This document shows positions 6,541-8,754 of a stretch of 8,754 nt of DNA, piece after piece (position 1 is the first letter of the stretch; each line of letters begins with the position of its first letter). Below the pieces are notes generated by a model, which ran no database searches, had not been told where the DNA came from, and was given only the letters and a program-made list of their open reading frames with translations. Origin of the DNA: Bacteroidota bacterium (GTDB lineage: Bacteria; Bacteroidota; Bacteroidia; Chitinophagales; Chitinophagaceae); NCBI GenBank assembly GCA_030831005.1, contig JAURLW010000091.1:1-8754 (forward strand). Reading direction: 5' to 3'. The position numbers and the translations under genes are program-made.

Positions 6541-8613
6541 ATGAATGTATTAAAACATATAGCTTTTTTACTACTTCTCTTAAGTTTACCCCTTGCTTCT
6601 TATTGCCAAGTTACGGGTAGTTATGAAGAACGTGTATTGAACTATATCCGCCAATACAAAGACTGGGCAATGCAGGAACAAATGCGAGTAGGCATACCAG
6701 CTTCGGTTACCTTAGCGCAAGGCATTTATGAAACTGGCGCAGGTAGTAGTGAATTGGCAACCATAGCAAATAATCATTTTGGCATTAAATGTAAAAAAGC
6801 TTGGACTGGAGAGACATTTGCACATACTGATGATGCCCCTAATGAATGCTTTAGAAAATATACAAATGCTTATCAATCCTATATAGATCATTCTAATTAC
6901 TTAAGCACAGAAAAAAGATATCAAATACTCTTTGCTTATGCGGTAGATGATTATAAGGCATGGTGTAGAGGATTAAAACAATGTGGATATGCTACCAATC
7001 CTAAATATGCACAATTAATTATAAATGTCATCGAGAAATTTAATTTAAATCGTTTTACAGATAGTGCAGCTATTTTATTTGCCACACCTGTATTAGATAA
7101 AAATAATAATACACATGGACCAAATGCTACTTCCTACGAATATGAAATCATCAATCAAATTGATACTCCAGAAACAGCAATTGAAGAAGACGCCGATATA
7201 AAAGATAATTTACTCAATTTTGAAGGTGTTACAAAAGTGAATAATTTAAATGCCTTTGTAGCGAGAAAAGGAGAGACTTTATTAGAGTATGCTATTAGAT
7301 ATAATATCCGCTATCAAAAACTTTTAGATATTAACGACTTAGAAGATGGTCCTCTTCCGTTTAGTATGTATATCTATCTAGAAAAAAAACATCTAAAAGG
7401 AGATCATGCTTATTACATTGTAAAAGAACATGAAACGTTATTGCAAATTGCACAAACAGAAGGAATACAGTTGAAGCAATTAAGGCTTATAAACAAGATT
7501 AATGAAGAGGAAGAAGTGGTTCCAGGAGAACGTATTAATTTACAAATGCCAAATGTAAAAAAACCTAAAACTTATATCAGAATAGAGGGAAATCAAAACA
7601 ATAATGATCCAATCATTAGCATTGCTGACAATTATAAAGATGATGGTTTTTTTGAAAAGTCTAAGTTGAATTTTGAAATAAAAAAATCGATCGTTTTCAA
7701 AGACAGCATATTAAAAGCCAATGAAAGCAGTACTTTATTAGCACAACAAAAAGATTCATTAGTAACAACTGATACTTCAAAAAAACTTAGTATGGCTGAA
7801 CAACGACAATTAGCCATTAAAGAACGATTAGAACAAGCAAGGATAAAGCAAGAACAAATTAGACAAAACGCCCTTAAATTAGCTGAGGAACGAGCCGCTC
7901 AACGAGCAATAATAATGGAAGCAGCAAAGTTAAGAAGAGATTCCATTATGCGAGTAAATCAAGAAAAATTAGCACTGAAAAGAAAACAATTTTCTCTAGA
8001 TTCTCTATATAAAACAAAATACTATAAAGACAGTATTGCACTTGTTAAAAAAGACAGTATAAAACAAATAATCATAGATTCTAATAGTCTTGACAATAGT
8101 AAAATAGTTGAAAAAGAAAAAAAGAAAAAGGAAAAACCAATTGTGTTATCAAAAAAAGATTTGAAACTCAAAGAATTTGCAAATCGCAATATAGATACTC
8201 TTGAAGGCATTCAAACAAAAAATGCAATTGACATCCCTAAGGAAACAATAGTTGATACAAAAACTGCACCAGCAAATACAATAAGTATTCCTAAAAATCC
8301 TATTGCACTACAGCAAGTAGCTCAAGATGAATTTGATGAGTTAAAATTTGAATTGGACAAAGTGGTATATGCATATGTAGAAAGCGAAGAAGCTAACACG
8401 ACTCCTGAAACAAATACTAATGTTGAACAACAAGATAATACAGAAGGTCCAAAAAGCAATTCAAAACAACCAGTTTACTACACCGTAAAAAATGGTGATA
8501 CCTTGTTTGGTATTGCCAAAAAATTCAAAGTAAGCGTGAAACAACTTAATAGCTGGAATAAATTAGATTTTACAGAAGTTAAAACAGGAACCAAGCTTAT
8601 AGTTCAACCTTAA
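6541..8613 (+). CDS. Secreted glucosaminidase with LysM modules, peptidoglycan hydrolase
   Basis: The 690-residue exported cell-wall enzyme has a signal peptide (1-22, cleavage probably SYC-Q; a lipobox is not matched because Tyr precedes Cys22). The glucosaminidase domain (about 28-170, FlgJ/endo-beta-N-acetylglucosaminidase type, PF01832) carries IPASVTLAQGIYETGAGSS with catalytic Glu64, then NHFGIKCK and the Trp/Tyr-rich C-terminal half ending NPKYAQLIINVIEKFNL. Two LysM-like modules follow (about 237-281 and 290-335). They are diverged: the first reads KGETLLEYAIRYNI and the second KEHETLLQIAQTEGI. A low-complexity linker contains a charged, probably coiled-coil helix (about 415-482, rich in Q, E, R, A), several KDSI-like tetrads and a Lys-rich patch (524-540). 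A canonical LysM (646-688, TVKNGDTLFGIAKKFKVS) ends the protein. It should cleave GlcNAc-MurNAc linkages in the periplasm while LysM modules hold the glycan. It sits between the methyltransferase and hpt, with 13-nt and 4-nt gaps. Confidence 0.93.
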   Translation: MNVLKHIAFLLLLLSLPLASYCQVTGSYEERVLNYIRQYKDWAMQEQMRVGIPASVTLAQGIYETGAGSSELATIANNHFGIKCKKAWTGETFAHTDDAPNECFRKYTNAYQSYIDHSNYLSTEKRYQILFAYAVDDYKAWCRGLKQCGYATNPKYAQLIINVIEKFNLNRFTDSAAILFATPVLDKNNNTHGPNATSYEYEIINQIDTPETAIEEDADIKDNLLNFEGVTKVNNLNAFVARKGETLLEYAIRYNIRYQKLLDINDLEDGPLPFSMYIYLEKKHLKGDHAYYIVKEHETLLQIAQTEGIQLKQLRLINKINEEEEVVPGERINLQMPNVKKPKTYIRIEGNQNNNDPIISIADNYKDDGFFEKSKLNFEIKKSIVFKDSILKANESSTLLAQQKDSLVTTDTSKKLSMAEQRQLAIKERLEQARIKQEQIRQNALKLAEERAAQRAIIMEAAKLRRDSIMRVNQEKLALKRKQFSLDSLYKTKYYKDSIALVKKDSIKQIIIDSNSLDNSKIVEKEKKKKEKPIVLSKKDLKLKEFANRNIDTLEGIQTKNAIDIPKETIVDTKTAPANTISIPKNPIALQQVAQDEFDELKFELDKVVYAYVESEEANTTPETNTNVEQQDNTEGPKSNSKQPVYYTVKNGDTLFGIAKKFKVSVKQLNSWNKLDFTEVKTGTKLIVQP

Positions 8614-8617
8614 TCTT

Positions 8618-8754
8618 ATGCAAACGATTCAATTACACGATAAACATTTTGCTCCATATATTGATGCGACTACAATTGAAGCGCGCATTATAGCATTAGC
8701 GCAACAAATAGATCTGGATTATGCTCAAGAAAGACCTTTATTCATAGGTATTTT
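8618..8754 (+). CDS. hpt: Hypoxanthine phosphoribosyltransferase, 5' part (runs off window)
   Basis: Starting at the ATG at 8618, 45 codons stay open to the window edge and read MQTIQLHDKHFAPYIDATTI, then a helix (ARIIALAQQIDLDYA) and ERPLFIGI. This matches the N-terminus of Bacteroidota hypoxanthine phosphoribosyltransferase, where an IHDKxFxPxI opening leads to a helix and then the P-L-F-x-G-V/I-L-N-G strand entering the PRTase fold. The enzyme salvages hypoxanthine (often guanine too) to IMP or GMP using PRPP in the cytoplasm. The PRPP-binding loop lies outside the window, so the assignment rests on N-terminal resemblance only. It starts 4 nt after the glucosaminidase stop and is almost certainly in the same transcript. 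In many Bacteroidota hpt is followed by adk and obg; that is knowledge of the group, not visible here. Confidence 0.75.
   Translation, partial: MQTIQLHDKHFAPYIDATTIEARIIALAQQIDLDYAQERPLFIGI

Noticed and set aside
6604..6609. Cys22 of the glucosaminidase as a lipoprotein attachment site
   Set aside because: The -1 residue is Tyr, which breaks the lipobox rule, and Gln23 fits a signal peptidase I site better.
7632..8210. Two minus-strand open frames within the low-complexity part of the glucosaminidase gene
   Set aside because: They arise from A-rich coding sequence read as Phe/Leu/Ser-rich peptides, which mimic membrane segments but have no start context or domain.

Overview
The window looks like a stretch of ordinary chromosome from an AT-rich member of the phylum Bacteroidota. 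Several things point there: Shine-Dalgarno sequences are nearly absent and leaders are A/T-rich; there is a candidate Bacteroidota-type -7 element (TAnnTTTG); two short outer-membrane beta-barrel proteins end in phenylalanine; a glutamine follows the predicted signal-peptidase site in all three exported proteins; and the right edge holds the start of a Bacteroidota-style hypoxanthine phosphoribosyltransferase. Class-level placement (Chitinophagia or Sphingobacteriia-like) is only a guess.

Layout. Positions 1-97 hold the tail of something that lies mostly outside the window. At 98-835 (+) is a secreted beta-barrel-like protein of unknown function. It converges on an uncharacterised cytoplasmic protein at 897-1427 (-), and the two share a strong bidirectional terminator hairpin at 849-881. 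Positions 1428-1620 are a divergent promoter region containing an unusual symmetric promoter core. To the right everything is on the + strand: a GlcD-type FAD-linked oxidase (1621-3030), a second small beta-barrel (3083-3706), a sodium:solute symporter (3722-5191), a LOG-family phosphoribohydrolase (5175-5870), a CCoAOMT-like O-methyltransferase (5874-6527), a secreted glucosaminidase with LysM modules (6541-8613), and the first 45 codons of hpt (8618 onward).

From 3083 to the right edge the genes are separated by 3-15 nt or overlap, so they very probably form one transcription unit, possibly starting at the oxidase. The operon mixes transport, nucleotide cleavage or salvage (LOG, Hpt), methyl transfer and cell-wall remodelling. 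I see no single pathway linking them.

I found no mobile element, CRISPR array, tRNA, rRNA, phage gene or defence cassette, and no clear undescribed multi-gene system. The points most worth a second look are the symmetric divergent promoter, the architecture of the LysM glucosaminidase, the uncharacterised 176-residue protein, the Q-after-signal-peptide pattern, and the LOG enzyme overlapping a transporter gene.
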